In this document: positions 1 to 10,476 of the stretch, piece by piece
Layout of the letters: every line of letters begins with the position of its first letter
Numbering within the stretch: the stretch's first letter is position 1
Assembly: GCA_014529385.2 (NCBI GenBank)
Contig: CM043953.1
Span: 72,815,872 to 72,879,871 of the forward strand
Reading direction: 5' to 3'
Source: Adiantum capillus-veneris
Taxonomy: Eukaryota; Streptophyta; Polypodiopsida; Polypodiales; Pteridaceae
DNA length: 64,000 bases
Notes under the pieces: generated by a model
What the model was told of the DNA's origin: nothing
Seen by the model: the letters and a program-made list of their open reading frames with translations, nothing else
Database searches by the model: none
Made by a program: the position numbers and the translations under genes

Positions 1-465
1 GAAAACGCAGATTTCAGCATCTGCGTTTTCAGCGTGTCGTCGTTGCATCGTCGCCATCGACATTGTCACCGACATAGAGTCAGAATTCAGCAGATAAAGA
101 TTTGCAGATTTCAGCCATTAGCATTTTCAGATTTCAGCCCGTCTCGTCGTCGTCCTCATTGTCGTCGACATCGTTGGCAAGTCCAAGCATTGTAGAGATT
201 TGTGCAATCATAAGTAGACCGCTCTCGCCATAGAGAGTGGGGCCTTCGGAGGAGGGTTTGACAACATTCTGGTGTCGTATTCTTCTCTCTCTATCTCTTA
301 GTCTTAGCACCTTCACTCACAATGTTCACCACTTTGTTTGTGTCCATTGCACTCTCTCACTAAAGGAACGGAAGGCTCTCCCTTCCGTAAGTAAAAGGAA
401 CCTTGAGCACAGTTCAGAGCACTCATCTTTAGCAAAGTTCAACATTCATTCCGTTGCACCTTACA
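1..465 (+). mobile_element. LTR of family D, cut by the window edge
   Basis: The sequence is the reverse complement of part of the LTR at 18785-19867. Shared blocks include the CT-rich segment around 280-300, the ACGGAAGGCTCTCCCTTCCG palindrome near 370-389 and the terminal CACCTTACA. It ends sharply at 465 inside LINE-A coding sequence, so it looks like a solo LTR or 3' LTR inserted in that LINE. Its 5' part lies outside the window. The first 140 bases carry AAAACGC/GCGTTTT words typical of this LTR. Confidence 0.7.
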
Positions 466-3400
466 CCCTCTCCTTGGATTTCGAAGAACATGGAGGTACT
501 GACTCCGAGCAAGCAGGAACTGTGATGAGGACCTCTAGTCGCGTGAAGGCCCCCAACCATCTTTGAGCTGCTAGCTCTGGAGGGGTGAGCCACTCAGCTA
601 GCAGAGCCTCTGTAATGTCCTGGCCCATGCTCTGCACCCCTCTCATGCCCTGTTGCTGGGTGCTCTGTACCTCCTCTGGCAAACGTGAGAACTGAAGCCA
701 GTCGCCTAGAATGTGGGTTGGACCCTTTGCCATGGGACCCCAAGGAACATGAGGCCTACTACCAACCAAGTGGGCCATGGCCTCTTTGAGTGCTAAACAT
801 GGGGTTCCAAACAAGGGGCTGTCTCATGTGCTCCTTCGTGCAAGTGGGCTGGTGCTGCTCCAAGCCACTCCATAGCTGCTCCCAAGAGCGAAGCAGGCTC
901 GCCGCAAATCGATCCTCCAGTCTCTTGCTCAGACCAACTTTGCGCATCTCTGTAAAGATCCACCTGATGGAAGGGCTCCAAGGGCCTCCTGCATGAGGCA
1001 CTTGAGCTCTAAGCTGCTGAAGCAACAACTCCTTCTAGGGCTCCTCCCCTAGAAGCAGTCCTCTGACAACAAACTTCCCAAGAAGGGCTCTGCTCTGTTG
1101 TGCTGGGTCTATGATCCCTAGCCCCCCCTAAGAACATGGTAGAGTGATGATCTGCCAGGCTACTTTGGCCCGGGCAAATTGAGTGTCGTGCCTAGACCAA
1201 AAAAAGTTGTTGATCAGCCTCTCTAACTGGCTGATATAGGAGCTCGAGAAGATCCAGCAAGACGTGATGTACCACGTAGTAGCCAACAACACCTAGTTGG
1301 CCACTATAACTCTGGCTGCCAAAGAGTCGTGCTGAACTCCAATGCAGCAACTTCCTCCGAATGAACAGGAGGAGGGGAGCAGTCTCTGTTGCTCAGGGTA
1401 CAAGTCCAGGCCAACCTGACAACCCAAGTAACGAACTGCAGTCCCTGGGGGGATCCACCTAAAATTCTCACTTGGTGACCAATCAGGCGAGGAGCACTGC
1501 CAACCCAGAAAGCTACGGTCTTCCTCCAGTTGATCAGTGCGCCTGATGCACAACAGAAAACCTCAAGAGCGTGCTTACACCTGTGAAGATTGACCTCCTG
1601 GCCCTTCAAGTACAAGGCTGAGTCATCGGCAAACTTAGCGTCTAGAAGCTCATCTGCCTTGATAGGGAGCTCAAGACCATGCAAGCCAACGTACTGAGAA
1701 GTCAAAAATCTACTCATCGCCTCAGCAAAGAACAAAAAGAGAAAGGGGGCAAGAGGGCAGTCCTAACTGACCGAACGTGTGAGCAAGAAACGCTCCCCTC
1801 TCCCCCTTGCCAAAAGCACCTGACTGTGTGCACGCTTGTAGAGAGCTGACACACCTCTGATCCAAGCATGTGTGAAGCCCATCCTGTGTAGAGTGCCCTC
1901 CAAGAAGTCCCAGTCAACTCTATTGTAGGCCTTCTTAAAATCGAGGAGTATCACCAAATCCTCTCCTCGGAGACGCGCGAGGGAGACACCTCCCAGAAAG
2001 TGAAGATGTTGTCAAGGATACTATGCTCCTTGACAAAACCTGTCTGGGACCCATATATAATGCTCTCTAGTAGTGGCTAGATCCTCAAGCTTAGAATTTT
2101 GTAAGATGAGTTGAGGATGGTAATGGGTCGCCACTGTCAAATCTCATCCAAGGAGCCGCTCTCCTTGGGAATCAAGTAGATCAAGACCTCACTCATGTTG
2201 TCAGGCATCTCGCCAGTGTGCAAAACGTACTAGAATGCGCTGCAAAGATTTGAACCAAGCAAGTCCTAGTACTCCAAGAAAAAACTGGGAGTCAAGCCAT
2301 CCTCCCCTGGACAGCTACCTCGAGGGAGTGCTTTGAGGGCCTCATGGAGCTCCTCTAGTTGGAGGGGAAGCTCAAGTCTCTGTCTCATCTCCTCGGTAAC
2401 AAGGCAAGGCATCTGTGCCCAAACCTGCTCTCTGTATGCATCCTGGCGCTCTGACTGAGGCTCAACTGACAACATATCTTGGTAGAAGTCAGTAGCAATT
2501 GCACGCATATCCGCAGGCTCTGAAGCAACTGACCCGTCAGGTCTCTTCAACTGACTAACACGTGTGCGCATGGCGTAGCCCCATTGTCGCAAAAAACTTC
2601 CCAGTAACTCTGTCACCAACCTGGGTCCACTGAGATGCTTGTCGATGGAAGGCAAACTCATGACGCCGCTCCTCAATGCTAGTCAACTCTTGCCTAGCCT
2701 GTTGCATCTGCTCCTCCAACCAAGGACTATCTGGACGCTGCTCCTGCATCGTCTGTAAGGAAACAATGCCCCGTCGAAGACGTTTCTCCTCCTCCTGGGT
2801 TGCAACCAAACGAGGTGCAGACTCCTGAAGGAAGAAGCGACTAAGCTCTGCCGGTCCAGAGGCCACTCTACCAGCAGGGGTGTCTTGCGCGTCCAGAATC
2901 TCTTTCCAAAGTGCCTCCACTCGCTCTCTAAGCTCTGGATCTAGCAAGATCCTCTCGGGGATGGGTAGCATCGCAACCCCCCTCCTCTATCTGTTTGTTA
3001 CAGTGAGAAAACTGGCGCGTGGTAAAAAAAAGTAGTCCTTGCCAGGATGCAAAGAGATCCCCCCATGTCACAAATGTGGTCACTAGCGTAGAAGCGATCT
3101 ATCCGTGATAGATTCACTCCTCCTACCGTGCAGTTAGAGGGAGAGAAAAATAGGCTTTCTTGGGGTTTCACAAAACTTAAGTGTTGCCAAACATCAGAAA
3201 CCCTCATAGTCAGACATAGGCGCTCCCAAGTTGCCAACTTAGCCCCGTGCACTGCAGCATGGCCACCTCCAATCCTGTCAGAGGGGTTCTCCAACATTTT
3301 TAAATTCCCCCCAACACACCACTACTCTGCATGCGGCAGACTCAACAACATGAGACCAAAACTCTGCTCGTGCACTTGCCACATTGGGCGCATATATGTT

Positions 3401-3658
3401 CAGGAATCCCATGAGGCAACCTTGAAACTGCATAGTAATCCACTGTGCCCTGCCTGGGACAATAACACCTCTGCCCACAATGGCCTGCTGCCATGAGTCT
3501 GCAATAGTCATACATACCCTGCCTTGGATGCCTCCAGGTCCAAATGCAGCTGACCAAAATGTCTCATAGCGACCACGCAAAATCTGACCACATCGTCTAA
3601 TGTGGCTCTCATAGAGATGATGCTCGTGTAGCATAAGAAAATCGATCTCACCACCCAC
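466..3658 (-). mobile_element. LINE-A copy 1 (L1-like), minus strand, truncated at both ends
   Basis: Read on the minus strand, the order is: endonuclease domain (from GGEIDFLML at 3658), linker, reverse transcriptase with PRGSCPGEDGLTPSFF near 2300, FKKAYNRVDWDFLEG near 1900 and the FADDSALYL catalytic motif near 1620, then the C-terminal part up to about 475. Many frameshifts and stops break ORF2. It is closely related to the + strand copy at 21487-26358. The 5' end stops exactly at a short CCGGAAC-rich element and the 3' end at a family D LTR. It is non-functional. Confidence 0.85.
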
Positions 3659-3962
3659 AACGGCAACCCGGGACAGCCGGAACCCGGAACGCCAAAGTTT
3701 AAAAAATTGATAGTTTGGGACAGGTCTTTTTAACTTTTGGGGGGGGGTGCTATTTCCATCCTCTCCTATATAAAGAAGGCCTTTAAATCCTCTCTCAAGC
3801 TCTCTAGCTCACCCTCTCCCTCAAGGCTCTCTCTCCCTCTCCCTCTTCCTTTCCCTCAAGGCTACCGTTCCGGCCTCCGTTCCGGTTCCGCCGCCCCGAG
3901 GCCCCCATGTTCCGGAAACATCCCGGAGCCCCCCGTTCCCGTTCCGTGTACCTTTGCCTCAC
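3659..3962. mobile_element. Short CCGGAAC/GTTCCG-rich element (MITE-like, tentative)
   Basis: This insert between LINE-A copy 1 and a LINE-B fragment has CGGAAC/GTTCCG words at both ends (about 3670-3695 and 3868-3950). Between them are a G-run, a TATATAAA box near 3767 and a CT-rich centre. It has no coding content. It resembles in layout the elements at 40317-40683 and 50542-50757. No clear target duplication was seen. Confidence 0.4.
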
Positions 3963-4840
3963 ACATGGCAGGTTGAACATCACTGCTAGAAGCTCTGCAA
4001 GTAGATCTCTGGAATGTATAAAATGCTCTGCTACTAGGTCATCGTGATCATATGCTCTCCTAGTCCTCATCCTGTCAATGGCCTTCTTTACCATCTCGGT
4101 GGTAAAGAAAGCACATGTGTGTGGGCATGGCTCTGGTGGATCCAGAAGAGGTGGCTACCCCGAGACTGTATAGAGAGATGATGCTACTGACCCCATACCT
4201 CCATAGAAGTGATGACTGGTGGGGGAGAATGCCCATGGAAGAGTCGTCATGCCTTGCGTGAATCCTTGTTCAAAAACAACTGGTATAAATCCTGCTCTGA
4301 TCGAGCTAGAAACGCCCTCTTCTTCTGTTGCACCAAACGCCGAGAAGCAATCCGTGACTGCCTGTGAGTGATGACTCCTAGAAGTACCTCCCTCTGAAGT
4401 CGGGTTGTGGTCTCTCTACACTCCTCATCATACCAACTATTATGGGGTATGCTCGCAGAACATCATCGTTGCCCAGGCTCAATGTGTGGGTATGCCTCTG
4501 TTGTTGCATTCTGTAGTGTCTTTGTCAATATATAAGTGAGCTCCTCTAGAGGTCTCCCCGGATCCTCTGTGCATAAGCGTCTGTAGATGCCATCTATGTA
4601 GACAGATCAGTCTCCAAAGTAAAAGTGTATTGGGTATGCGTAGATGTCTGTGCCAGTCGGCCTGTGCTGAACTGGAATGAGACGGTAAAAGTGAGGAGGG
4701 CATGATCTACAACTACTCCGATAGGCCTGGGCCCAACTGTAAAGTCATGAATAGAGGGTATGAAACTAGGTTGAGCCAAAACATAATCCACTGTGCTAGC
4801 CCCATGTCATGAGGAAAACAAGTGAATCCACTCGACGCTT
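3963..4840 (-). mobile_element. LINE-B copy 1, fragment of endonuclease C-terminus and RT N-terminus
   Basis: Minus-strand pieces KAIDRMRTRRAYDHDDLVAE (near 4090-4020) and DYVLAQPSFIP (near 4790) align with the same regions of LINE-B copy 7 (KAIDRMKTRRAHDHDGLVAE and DYVMAQPGLIP). Both ends are truncated and the frame is broken several times. Confidence 0.75.
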
Positions 4841-4848
4841 GGGGGGGG

Positions 4849-4851
<3 letters not shown>

Positions 4852-4894
<43 letters not shown>
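4852..4894. repeat. (GA)n microsatellite left of the SINE cluster
   Basis: This is a nearly perfect GA tract preceded by a ten-base G run. It has the same strand sense as the GA tract at 5409-5455 on the other side of the SINE cluster. Confidence 0.95.
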
Positions 4895-4899
<5 letters not shown>

Positions 4900-5075
4900 A
4901 GAAGAAGAAGATTGTTTTAACGTCGTAGGAAACTATCCCAAGAGACCTTAAAGATCTATCCGACGAGGAGAGTTGAACTCAAGACCTGTTATTTAAGAGC
5001 GAAATGCATAACCAATCTACCATACTTGGGCGATAGAAAGGTTATACCATTTTCCTCTTTTTATTAGCACACCCC

Positions 5076-5106
<31 letters not shown>

Positions 5107-5404
5107 ACACACACTCGAGAAGAAGATTGTTTTAACATCGTAGGAAACTATCCCAAGAGACCTTAAAGATCTATCCAACGAGGAGAGTTGAACTCAAGAC
5201 CTGTTATTCAAGAGGGAGATGGCATAACCAATCTACCACACTTGGGTGATAGAAAGGTTATACCATTTTCCTCTTTTTATTAGCACACACACACACACAC
5301 ACCCACACCACACACCCGAGAAGAAGATTGTTTTAACGTCGTAGGAAACTATCCCAAGAGACCTTGAAGATCTATCCGATGAGGAGAGTTGAACTCAAGT
5401 CTTG

Positions 5405-5408
<4 letters not shown>
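4895..5408 (-). mobile_element. Three tandem copies of a tRNA-derived SINE
   Basis: Units start near 4900, 5116 and 5318 (spacing 215 and 201 bases); the third is cut short at 5408. Read on the minus strand, copy 1 has a tRNA-like head. It contains an A-box-like GGTAGATTGGTTATGC (5006-5022), GCTCTTAA (4993-5000) as in the anticodon arm of tRNA-Lys(CUU), and a B-box-like GAGTTCAACTC (4970-4980). A unique body and a 3' end ACGTTAAAACAATCTTCTTC running into (TC)n follow. Poly-C and (AC)n tracts separate the units. No protein is encoded. The tRNA-Lys origin is inferred; the promoter boxes are degenerate. Confidence 0.72.
5069..5115. repeat. Poly-C plus (AC)n tract between SINE copies 1 and 2
   Basis: A run of about 20 C is followed by an (AC)n tract. 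A similar (AC)n tract separates copies 2 and 3 at 5284-5317. Confidence 0.9.

Positions 5409-5455
<47 letters not shown>
5409..5455. repeat. (GA)n microsatellite just upstream of the first recognised exon
   Basis: A perfect GA tract ends ten bases before the proposed splice acceptor at 5465. It abuts the truncated third SINE copy. It replaces the pyrimidine-rich stretch normally found before a 3' splice site. Confidence 0.95.
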
Positions 5456-5462
<7 letters not shown>

Positions 5463-5465
5463 TAG

Positions 5466-5578
5466 GTACCCTTTGGGCATAGCCTTTGATATTGATGGAG
5501 TTCTTTTGCGAGGTGGTCGGCCCATCGAAGGAGCATCCGAAGCTCTTCGACAACTTTATGTGGATGTCAGCAACCCTA
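5466..5578 (+). CDS. HDHD5: HDHD5-like exon 1 of those recognised (HAD motif I)
   Basis: The exon encodes YPLGIAFDIDGVLLRG and then about 20 more residues ending VDVSNP. The DxD of HAD motif I carries the nucleophile and Mg ligand aspartates. The proposed acceptor is the TAG at 5463-5465 and the donor is GTAAGTT at 5579. It ends in phase 1: the last A pairs with GC of exon 2 to give Ser. The reading frame stays open upstream through a (GA)n tract as an Arg-Glu run with an ATG at 5407. I treat that as accidental, because family members have an ordinary targeting peptide there. The acceptor is odd in having a purine tract, not a pyrimidine tract, upstream. Confidence 0.85.
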
Positions 5579-6671
5579 GTAAGTTTTATCACAAGATGTC
5601 TTTTTATATGTGTTGAATGAGAAAAGAAGGATGCTCTTGGGAGTTTTCCTCTTTAGTGCAGAATATTATACACAATTTTACTAGCTTTATGAATGGTTTT
5701 GAGAAGAGTGTGTCTCATCTCAAATTTGACTCCATTGACTTTTGACAAGTAGTTTTTCCATTGAATGAGGTGCACAAGTTTGCAATTGGTTGCGTGCTAC
5801 ATCTTTGTTTTTGTATTCTTCTTTGTAGAAGTTTTTATATACAAGACTTATGTGTATCGAGCATTTCTATGGTTGAGGGCTCGCTTGGTTTGAGAATGGG
5901 CGTCATGTTTTTGTATGGATGAATTTAGGTGTCACATGCCACGCATAACTGATGTAACCAGGTTAGTTGTAACTTGTCACACTATTGACAAGGTCTTCTT
6001 CATGTCTTATTCCTTCACTTGATACTATGGAGAGGGATCAATTAGAAATCATGGCCATTGGAGGCCGTCTCCATGGTCCCGGCCCATGCTATGTGTCAAA
6101 TTGGGCACTTCTACGCATTTGGAAGCGTATGGGACCACCAAACAGCATCACAACACAAAATGGAGCCAAGTCTTTTTGACTAGTTTTCCTGTAGCTTAAT
6201 GACAAAAAGTTTTTATGACCCGTATGACGTAAACTAAAAATGAAATCAACACTTCACATGTAGAATAAAAGATTTAAGAGAAGGAAATAGAGAGACCAAT
6301 ATCTGATTGGCCCTAAAGATTGGCACCTCTTTTGGTATTTTTTATTAACTCCATGTGTAGTGAACTACTACATTGGTCAATTTGGAGGTGCGCCAGAGAG
6401 TTCTAGCAATTTTCTCAAAGAATTGGCAAAAGCGTATTGTCATTTGGCAACTCCACATTACTCCGGCAAGAGATCTAGTTTGCATGTTGTCAAGGTTTCA
6501 ACATTGTACTAGTTTGGTTATGTTTTGCCTCTTCGGTAGATACATAGTAGATTCTCATTTTAGTCTTTAGCTTACATTAGGATTTAAGAATTTGTTTATT
6601 GTTATTTGTAATGTGTATCTTAGATTAAGTCTTTGTGTTGTCTTATCCTTGTTGTGCTAAATATTAAGGGA
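5579..6671 (+). other. Start of intron 1, mostly unrecognised
   Basis: No coding sequence was recognised. The stretch 6290-6350 is a relic of the LTR core found in the chromovirus and family E LTRs: read on the minus strand it gives ATACCAAAAGAGGTGCCAAT. The rest is AT-rich intron-like sequence. Confidence 0.6.
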
Positions 6672-7141
6672 GGTTTTCAAGGTTTCGCTCGTGCAGAAAG
6701 GCGTTTCGTGTACAATTTTTAGGTCTCCACTTCCCATTCCCATTCCAACTTCCTGTTCTGAGTCCCCATTTCGTGTTTCAGACATGAGTATCCGTAATGT
6801 GGGTGAAAGCATGAGTGGGTGGACAAAAAAACTGTGTCCGGGACATAGCTATTTTTGCAGTGATTGACCTAATATGCTTGACCAAAATGAAAAAATCCCG
6901 GGCATGTTGTATATCAATAGATAGCTTAATAAAAGGAGGAAGCAAAATTTAAAAACGGTTTGCAAAGATTTTACTAGTCCCCACTTTTGAAAAAGTAGCT
7001 ATTGAAAAGAAGTTTCCAACCCATAAAAGTGTACTAACCATTCATGCTTTCGCCCAATAGGGAATGGCATTTTACCCCCGTTCTTGTTCCTTGTTCCGAG
7101 TTCCGATTTTCGGTCCTCGGTAACTATGGTTTCATGGTGAC
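6672..7141. mobile_element. Short GTTCC/TTCGTG-rich non-coding element (tentative)
   Basis: Both ends carry TTCC/TTCCG-type words: CCCATTCCCATTCC and GTTCCGAGTTCCG. The middle is AT-rich. The right end TTTCATGGTGAC is shared with the GAAACG element ending at 50757. A sequence with similar CCCATTCCA words occurs at 63240-63300. Boundaries are guesses. Confidence 0.3.
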
Positions 7142-7151
7142 CATGATGGCA

Positions 7152-7162
7152 TGTGTGTGTGA

Positions 7163-7252
<90 letters not shown>
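7152..7252. repeat. (GT)n then (GA)n microsatellite at the 3' end of LINE-B copy 2
   Basis: A GT tract (7152-7181) turns into a GA tract (7183-7252) that directly abuts the LINE-B 3' end on the minus strand. Confidence 0.95.
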
Positions 7253-7255
<3 letters not shown>

Positions 7256-8692
7256 GAAATGTTATATTAACGTCTTCAAAAGGCGAGAATGACCTATGAG
7301 ACCAAACTGATACAAAAGTGGTGAATCTGTTACAATGTCTGGGTACCTTGGTACTAAAGTACCAAGTGTGAAAGTAAATGTGAAAAAACTAAATACAAAG
7401 TATTAAATAAACTTCTTAGGAGCATTCTGGGTGTCTGGCTAGAATGCTTCTAATCCTTTGTTGTAGTCTCCTCCGGTGAAGTGTGCTTCTGCATCTTGGT
7501 CGTGGTCGTCTCGATCTCCTAAGCTCAATCGCTCTGTCAATTAGGGTGCCTTTGGTATGAATGTGGGTACTCCTTTGTGTTGGCTGCTGGCCTCTTGCTT
7601 CCCCTTCCACTCCTGCTTCTCTCGATCCGAAGAAATCTATGATCTGCCTCTGAGGTTGTAGTGCTCTTTCTTCTCATTAGATTATCCCTGTGCTGATGTA
7701 GTTCCAGTAGGTACAAGCCTAAGCATCTTTGATCTTGGTATTGCATGATTCTATCTAGAGGTCCAAAGCCTTCTTTAAAGAGGCAATGAAAACGCTCACG
7801 TATCTCATAGTACACTGTGCAGTGGCATATATAGTGTAATTCTGTCTCCGGCTCCATTCCACATAACTTGCAAATTCTGCTCTTAGGTGGGATTCCCCTA
7901 AATCTGCCAAATTCAATTTCCAACTGGTGTGAGGATGTACGAATTTGACCAATAGCACATCTCAAACCATGAGACAGGTGGGTATCCATGTAACTCGGGC
8001 GAATCACAAATCCATCTTCAGATAGTTGTAGGAAGTTTTCTTTGTAGTCGGCCATCTTCGTGCCCAATTCTTGTGCAGGGTCTACCCATGTCCTCTTAGT
8101 ATCCAACTGTATAAGATCCTAACGGATGATTTTATTAATCTCCGTTCGTGTAATTGCCAGTGATGGATCCACAAATGGTCCCCAAATCTGGACCCCATAA
8201 AGCATAGCCGAAGCCACCACAGTATCAAAGAGCCAAAGTTTTGTTTGTGGTTCCTGAAACTGCACTTGTGAACACATCCTCTCCAACCCTCCCAGGGCCG
8301 CAGAGGCTCTGGATAATCTAGCATCCGCTGCCTTCTTAAGAGTAAACTTCGGTCCTGCAAATACCACCCCAAGGTATGTGTATGCATCTGTGTACTCTAC
8401 TGTATCCTGGCCATATGCAAATGTAGGTGCCGATCTCCTAACCCACTGCGGTGTGGTGTTAAACACCATAACTTCGGTTTTACCCAGGTTTACCGACAAT
8501 CCACTGTCCTCCGCGAATTTATGTAATGCATCTAGCTGCCTCTGATTCTGCTATGAATACAATATCATCTGCATACAACAACAAAGGGATCCATGACCCT
8601 GCAAGTTGAGCACCTCTGTCACCTTCTCTATCAATGTAATCTGATACCTCATCTATGTACATACCAAATAAAGTAGGGGACAGTGGGCATCC

Positions 8693-8695
<3 letters not shown>
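7253..8695 (-). mobile_element. LINE-B copy 2 (L1-like), 3' half on the minus strand
   Basis: Read on the minus strand it starts at RT motif GCPLSPTLFGMYIDEVSDYI, passes the catalytic LLYADDIVF, the region NLGKTEVMVFNTTP, and ends with a C-terminal CCHC-type knuckle (CKLCGMEPETELHYICHC, near 7880-7825). The 3' end has TTAACGTC on the plus strand at 7267-7274, followed by (CT)n read on the minus strand. The 5' half with RT motif A is missing, and a frameshift lies near 8510. It ends at the inverted repeat around 8696-8758. Confidence 0.85.
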
Positions 8696-8761
<66 letters not shown>

Positions 8762-8822
8762 CACTGTCCCCTACTTTATTTGGTATGTACATAGATGAGG
8801 TATCAGATTACATTGATAGAGA
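8625..8822. repeat. Perfect 62-bp inverted repeat around a (CT)n spacer, made of LINE-B RT sequence
   Basis: The left arm 8625-8686 and right arm 8761-8822 are exact reverse complements by eye. Both encode the LINE-B stretch PLSPTLFGMYIDEVSDYIDR. The spacer is mainly (CT)n at 8696-8758. The left arm belongs to LINE-B copy 2; the right arm is a + strand piece that leaves LINE homology after 8822. Confidence 0.9.
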
Positions 8823-9281
8823 GAGGTGGGATGCTGTAGCGGAGGGTTGGCAGAAGGCCCCTCGTCACCATACCTTTTAGCGGACGCCTCCTCCTGTAGC
8901 ACCACACCCACCAGCTCGACAGCCTACCTCCCCGACAATCTCACAAGCTTCAGCTACTTAGCCAGTTCTATCGCTACCTGCATACACACCCTCTACTACA
9001 CGGCATCCGCCCTAAGCTACCTCACATTTAGCTATGAAGACTAAATCCCACCTCTGCCATCTTCAGCTCTTTCTGCCATTGCGTTGCCCCATCTCAACCC
9101 CCCTAACCTTATCCTTGGCACACCACCCTTTCAAGTTTCCACCTCTCCTGCACGCTCACCACCCCCTCATGTTCCTCTATCCTTTATGGCTTTTGTGCCG
9201 CCAACCTGGCAATTTTCTAGAGCCGAGGACAACGGTGATAGCACTAGTCCGTTAGTGGTTCGGCTATACATTTTACGGTGT
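8823..9281 (+). other. Unrecognised proline/serine-rich stretch
   Basis: The + strand stays partly open and would encode Pro/Ser/Thr-rich peptides. No domain was recognised. It may be a remnant of a retroelement leader, but nothing supports a specific call. Confidence 0.3.
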
Positions 9282-10476
9282 TGTCGGAATGTGTGCGGTC
9301 TAGCTGGGAAGGTGCAAAACCTCTGGCTGTGAGAGTTCGTGATAGAATCACAAACACTTTGTGAAAAAGCGTTTGTGGAGAATCACCAACCCTCTTTCTA
9401 AGGGTGACTGAAAATCTAAGAGCGTTCGTGACAGCAAAGTCATAAACCCTCTTTCCTGTCGTGCTTGGAAATTGCTTGTTTTCGTAGTTGAGATTATGAT
9501 GAGAGGATCACCAAATCACATTCAATTTCACTTAAAAAGACCATTTAAAAACACTAAAGTTTCAGCCATGAAACCTCAATGCTCATACAAGCACAAATCT
9601 CAATCAAAACCCAAACCTCTTTCATGGTATCATGTAGCCTCGCCCCCAATTACATAGTCGTAGCACCAAACAGTTGAAAGGAATGCACAAGATTCCACTT
9701 TCACGGGGACGTTTTTTGATCTTGCAGAGACTTATTAGCTTCTCACACCATTTTGATAAGGGGAAACCTTGATTGACTCCCTCACAAGCTCAGATATAAG
9801 ATTACGAAGAGGCGGGACTGCAACACACATAGATTAGGCAACCATGGAAGCTATTGCACAATAGAGCAAAATTGCAGGTTTTTCCTGTAAAAATCAGCCC
9901 TCCCTCTCTTCCCCACGGAAATATGAGGTGATGTGTCAATTTTTGGGCCATTTTGCCACTTTGGACTAAAAACTAGGTCATTTTCAACTCATTTTTGACA
10001 AAAAAAAAGCCATTTTTGATGCGAAAAATCCCAAACAGAGTTAGAAAAATCCCTAAATTTGTGGGATCACTCGCATAAGCACAAGAAGCATAGATAAGCA
10101 TCATTTTTCATCAATATACCATTTTGGGTCACTTTCCATGCAATCCTGCAACAGCATTTGCTAGCTGCTATTTTATGCAGTTTTTACTCGCATCATTCTT
10201 TACAGGCGAGATGAGTGTGCCACCATGAAACACTTGGAGTATGTACATCATAAAACCAAAATAGGCATCTTATCAAGTGGAAAAGCTTACAAAGATGCCA
10301 CATCTAGGGGCACGACTCCTTGAATAGGTATATACATGATAGCGACCGCAGTAGCTGCGTCAACATATATCACAATATATACATGATTGCTTTTATTTGC
10401 ATGCATCAATGCTTTTATTTACATGCATCAAGAAGTGTCAAAAGTGGGTGAATATTTTTATTTCACACTATGTACA
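9282..10476 (-). mobile_element. LTR of family C, minus orientation
   Basis: It is the reverse complement of the LTR at 33284-34456, with long matching blocks. One such block encloses the TGAGAGTTCGTGATAGAATC stretch near 9330-9350; another is the TACATAGTGTGAAATAAAA end. Bounds TGTCGG...TGTACA fit TG-CA ends. On its inner side it is followed by a purine-rich tract (minus-strand GAGGGGGTGGA) like a polypurine tract, so it acts as a 3' LTR. It adjoins a gag remnant of a seemingly different family. Confidence 0.75.

Noticed and set aside
5389-5616. Short + strand protein starting in the SINE and running through Arg-Glu repeats into FDIDGV
   Set aside because: The N-terminal part is microsatellite translation. 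Only the part after 5466 matches the HAD family and it continues by splicing, not to the stop at 5616.
8519-8764. Protein with a long Arg-Glu repeat joined to GCPLSPTLF
   Set aside because: The repeat is translated (GA)n. Only the RT part is real LINE-B sequence.
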